Source: Gavia stellata (Eukaryota; Chordata; Aves; Gaviiformes; Gaviidae). Taken from it: 64,000 nucleotides of DNA. A program made the position numbers and the translations under genes. Under the pieces are notes generated by a model, which saw only the letters and a program-made list of their open reading frames with translations, was not told the origin of the DNA and made no database searches. Numbering within the stretch: position 1 is the first letter of the stretch; the number at the start of each line of letters is the position of its first letter. Below are positions 60,795 through 64,000 of the stretch, piece after piece. The stretch covers positions 2,542,001 through 2,606,000 of the forward strand of contig NC_082613.1 of NCBI RefSeq assembly GCF_030936135.1, read 5' to 3'.

Positions 60795-61021
60795 TGAATG
60801 GGACAAGAGGTAATAGGCTCAAATGCAGCAGGTTAGACACTCATTCCAACCAGTAATGATTAGTGACTCACTGGAATGGGTTGTCTGGGGACATTGCGGC
60901 GTATCCATTCTTGGAGGTCTTTTAAGAACTGGTTTGGCAAAGATGGGGAAAGACATAAGTATAGGATGGACTAGGTGGACTGGGTGAGGTCTCTCAGGCC
61001 TGTTCTCCTGGGACTCTGGGT
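60795..61021 (+). mobile_element. Old CR1-like fragment, sense orientation
   Basis: 'gacaagaggtaataggctc', 'atgcagcaggttagacac', 'actggaatgggttgtctggg', 'ttggaggtcttttaagaac' and 'ggatggactaggtggac' follow the order of the CR1 3' region with heavy divergence. Boundaries are approximate. Confidence 0.65.
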
Positions 61022-61847
61022 AGGTTTCTTCTAGCAACACTTAATATCATAACCCCAAATCCAACAGCCTCCAAAGGACCTTTGTGGGGAGAGATATCAC
61101 AAAGCGCAGTGATGGAGTAGATGGACTGGTTCCTCCTCAGGATAACAAGGACACCTGGGCAGATGGAGCAATCCATCATTTGCTTACATATTGACAGAGA
61201 TTTCCCCCTCAACAACTGAGTCACCATGCACCTCTTTTCTGAAAGCACCAGCTCCAGACAAGGGAGTGAGGATGTTGAAGTGCATGTTTAAAGTCACTGT
61301 CAGCACCTGCCAGCCTGGGGACTCCTGCTGCTGCCCAGCTGTGGTGGGGTCAGGGTGCTGGCAGAAAGCTGCCAGACCTCTGGTCCCCTGTGTTGAGGGC
61401 ACGGAGAGCACAGACTGAGCTCCCTTAGCCCGCTTTCCATGGAGATCCCTGCAGCCTTGACGGAGAGGATGAAATACTCGCTGGCACCTGCCAGTCTGGA
61501 GGAGGTGGTTAATGGTTTTTACGCGTTGCAAATGATCACTCCAGGGACAGGAGCAGAGGAGTTATGCAGAAGTGTTGTTCTGCCAGGCAGTCTGTACTAG
61601 AAGGAGCATCTTCTGGAAGTTAGATTACAGGAGAGGGCAAGCAAAGGCTGGTCTTCAGCAGAAAGCAGAAGGGGAAGCCTGTAGACCAGCCACACTGTTT
61701 TCCAGTCTGATTTGGTGTGTCGGTCCTTACAGATTTTACAGTCGAACAGCAGTTCCCCTTTAGAAATTTGATATAAATTGCCCCGTGACACGAGTTGGCT
61801 TTTCGTTGCCATCATTTGCAGATCCTTGAAGAGCACTCTAGGGTTTG

Positions 61848-61909
61848 CAGGGTTCCTGAAAAGTATTTCTGTGATTTACAGGGTCCCTGAAAAGTATTTC
61901 TGTGGTTTT
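61848..61909. repeat. 31-bp tandem duplication (2 copies)
   Basis: CAGGGTTCCTGAAAAGTATT at 61848 and CAGGGTCCCTGAAAAGTATT at 61879 start two adjacent 31-base copies. They differ at only about two positions, so the duplication is fairly recent. Confidence 0.9.
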
Positions 61910-62540
61910 AAAGGGCTGTTGCTGTTTTTGTGCTGCAGTCATGCATGCCCCAGACCTGCCAGGCCCTGTACAAACAGCTCGCTCTGCCTCCAGCTGCCTC
62001 CCAAAGAGTTTTTCTGCTGTCCTGTGCCATTTCAGGTGCCCTGTGACCTGCACTCCTGCTCTCCACCAGCCAGTCCAACCACTCCTACAGGGCTCAGAAA
62101 CAGCAGCTACGAGACCCCACGATGCTCTGCCTCCTCTCACACCTCCTGTACCGCTCCCTGTCCCAGGACGACTGTACTTCTGCCTGTATTGAACCCTCTG
62201 CACTGACTGTCTGCGAGCCCCTCAGCCCCTGGACCGAGCGCCTCTGGGGATGGGCTCTGCCCTCTTTGATGGTGACAGACCGGCAGTCTGCCGAGATGCC
62301 ACTTTCTTCCTTGATTCCCAGGAAATGGAGAATAATTGAAGCTGCTTTAGTGCCACTGTTCTGCTCTTCTCCTCTTCCCATGCAACGCTGTCGTCATCCA
62401 CCACCCCTTGTCTGAAATGTCCCATGGGCACCCAACTGAAACAACTCCTTAAGAAGCAAAACCTTTCTCAAATGCACTGTGGTGCCAGGAAGCATCTGGA
62501 GAAATCTGGGAAAAAAAAAAATAAATAAATTAAATAAACA

Positions 62541-64000
62541 TGAAACCCAAAACAAACCCCCAGCCATCTTCTCATGCCAACAGAAAGAGCAAGAGGAACC
62601 TCAGGGCCCTGGCAAGCACTGTTTGGGCTGAGCTTGCAGTCCCTGCCAGCAGCGAGGAGGTGAACCCAAGGCCCGGGGAAGTCTCCCGGCTGTTTGGGTG
62701 CTTCAGGACGGGATGCCAGACTCAGCAGTCCGCGGCCGCCCGCGATGCTGCGATCAGCCGCTGTGCTTTGCCAGTCGTTGGGTAACGAGTGGCGCATCCT
62801 CGGTTACGTGACCCCGCGAGTGACCTACCGTTACATGCCCAGTGCTCAGAAACATTTTCCTCGGTGTAACCAGCATTCTCCAACTTTCTGCCCGTTTGGG
62901 GGATTAATTGGATTTATCTTCCTTTTTTTTTTTTTCCCCAAAAGGCTCTTTGCTGGAAGATGTATTTCAAGTGTAAATGTAACAGGACCTGGAACAGAAC
63001 CTCAGATAATTAGATGTAATGGGTGCTCTCATTAGTGGAGGGGAGCTGCTGGTTTCTGTCAATTAGTACGGGAGAACACCATGTGCAGTATCTGACATAT
63101 GGATGAATGCAAAGTGCTGTTTGTCTTTATTGCTCCCAGGTGCTCTGCAACTAAACCAGGACTGTGTAACGAGCTATACTGAACAGGTCTTCTGGTTTTG
63201 TTGCTCTTTGGAGGTGCTTTTTAGTGGTGCTAGAACTAAAGTCCCTGTGTATCCACCATAGCCCCAAATCTGTGGACAGTTTGGTTTTTAATACATCCTT
63301 GTAAGCTGGTCACAGGGACTAAAGAGAAAATACTTGATCCGTTAGATATCTGTGCCTTCCTTATCCTTCTCACTTTTCCTGCATCCTCCCATCTTCCTTC
63401 CCACACTGCAAGGACCAGAAACTTTTGTGAACGTGCTTGTTCTTTTCTTCTTCCCCCTTTTTTTTTTATTTTTAGGTGTGTTGTAGTACCAAAGGGATTT
63501 AAAGCAGCAGGGATGCTCCTGGAACTTAATAGGAAAATAAAAAAAAATACTAGAAAAAGGTTGTGATTTATCAGCTATTTCCTGGCGTGGGACTCTGAGC
63601 TGTGCGTGCGTGTCCTATGCAGACACGGGTTTGCAGTGATGAGTGTGTGTTATGCATGTCTGGTACGTTCAGCTCAGAGGCAGTATTTAGTCCTCAGGGA
63701 TGTTTGTCATTTTGAAGTACTCTGTCATTTAGGTGCAAATCAAGATCCAAAGCCTTGCGTGTTATAAATCAGCTGCACTTGTCTATCGCTTGTACCACTA
63801 GAGAATCTAATCTGGCAAAGGTCAATAAAGGTAAATCAGTCTCCAGTCTCCTTCTGCAAACCACAAGTTTACCAAGTCCCCATTCAAAACAGTAAGGCAT
63901 AAACGTTCGGTGCTCGATCTAATCAGATAATCTCTAAATGCATAACCAAGCAGCCCATTTTCCTCCTGATGGAGCGTGATGTGAGGAGCAGACGTGTCAG
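62541..64000. other. Downstream flank
   Basis: This stretch contains a modest CpG-rich patch at about 62640-62830, then AT-rich sequence with two AATAAA signals (63536 and 63824). I recognise no gene on either strand. Confidence 0.6.

Larger units (their letters stand above)
60641..62540 (+). other. PXDN-like: Probable 3' UTR of the peroxidasin-like gene
   Basis: This is non-coding sequence after the stop. The first poly(A)-signal cluster is an A-rich run with AATAAA at 62520-62525 and 62533-62538; later ones are at 63536-63541 and 63824-63829. The stretch contains an old CR1 copy and a 31-bp duplication. It may also contain a dead terminal VWC exon. The 3' end is not fixed. Confidence 0.5.

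Noticed and set aside
61290..61350. Another candidate for the VWC end, CQPGDSCCCPAVV
   Set aside because: It shows only a PG..CCP likeness to PGACCPVC, with no acceptor or conserved flanks. Probably chance.
62030..62075. A terminal VWC exon: TTTCAG acceptor followed by VPCDLHSCSPPA, like QVTCFVEACPPA of PXDN
   Set aside because: The cysteine spacing matches over one short stretch, but the acceptor removes the Q and the CCPVC end is not found after it. It may be a dead remnant; too weak to annotate.

Overview
The window looks like a piece of a bird (or at least sauropsid) nuclear genome. It carries vertebrate genes with canonical GT-AG introns, a CpG-island promoter at the left edge, and CR1 LINE fragments, one with the characteristic 3' end (ATTCTGTGA). 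There are no bacterial or viral genes. All gene calls rest on conceptual splicing read by eye and on comparison with family sequences as I remember them; no alignment or database search was run.

Layout. About 1-680 is a CpG island holding the promoter and probable untranslated exon 1 of PCMTD2. Five coding exons from 3518 to 10245 splice in frame into a 362-residue PCMTD2, a protein-isoaspartate methyltransferase-like protein with an N-terminal glycine, an AdoMet motif and a C-terminal SOCS-box-like tail. Its 3' UTR probably runs to about 10.3 kb, 12.75 kb or 13.24 kb, followed by about 3 kb of unannotated spacer. From 16724 to 60640, on the same strand, lies a complete 22-exon peroxidasin-family gene that splices in frame into 1406 residues: signal peptide, LRRNT, five LRRs (one per 72-bp exon), LRRCT, four Ig domains, a full animal heme-peroxidase domain, a proprotein-convertase site and a short coiled-coil tail. 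The remaining 3.4 kb is 3' UTR or flank with an old CR1 copy, a 31-bp tandem duplication and possible poly(A) signals.

What stands out. The peroxidasin-like gene sits directly downstream of PCMTD2. In human, PXDNL lies beside PCMTD1 and ST18, PXDN lies near MYT1L, and PCMTD2 lies beside MYT1 with no peroxidasin next to it. The simplest reading is that this is a third peroxidasin ohnolog from the vertebrate whole-genome duplications, kept here and lost from the human PCMTD2 locus. It keeps every heme-site residue I can place, unlike human PXDNL. However, it ends early: the C-terminal von Willebrand factor C (VWC) domain has collapsed through a frame change plus loss of its cysteines. The loss lies entirely within the tail that convertase cleavage would remove, so the mature enzyme should be unaffected.

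The two genes have no known functional link. PCMTD2 is intracellular and probably ubiquitin-ligase associated, whereas the peroxidasin is a secreted matrix enzyme. Their adjacency appears to be ancestral synteny.
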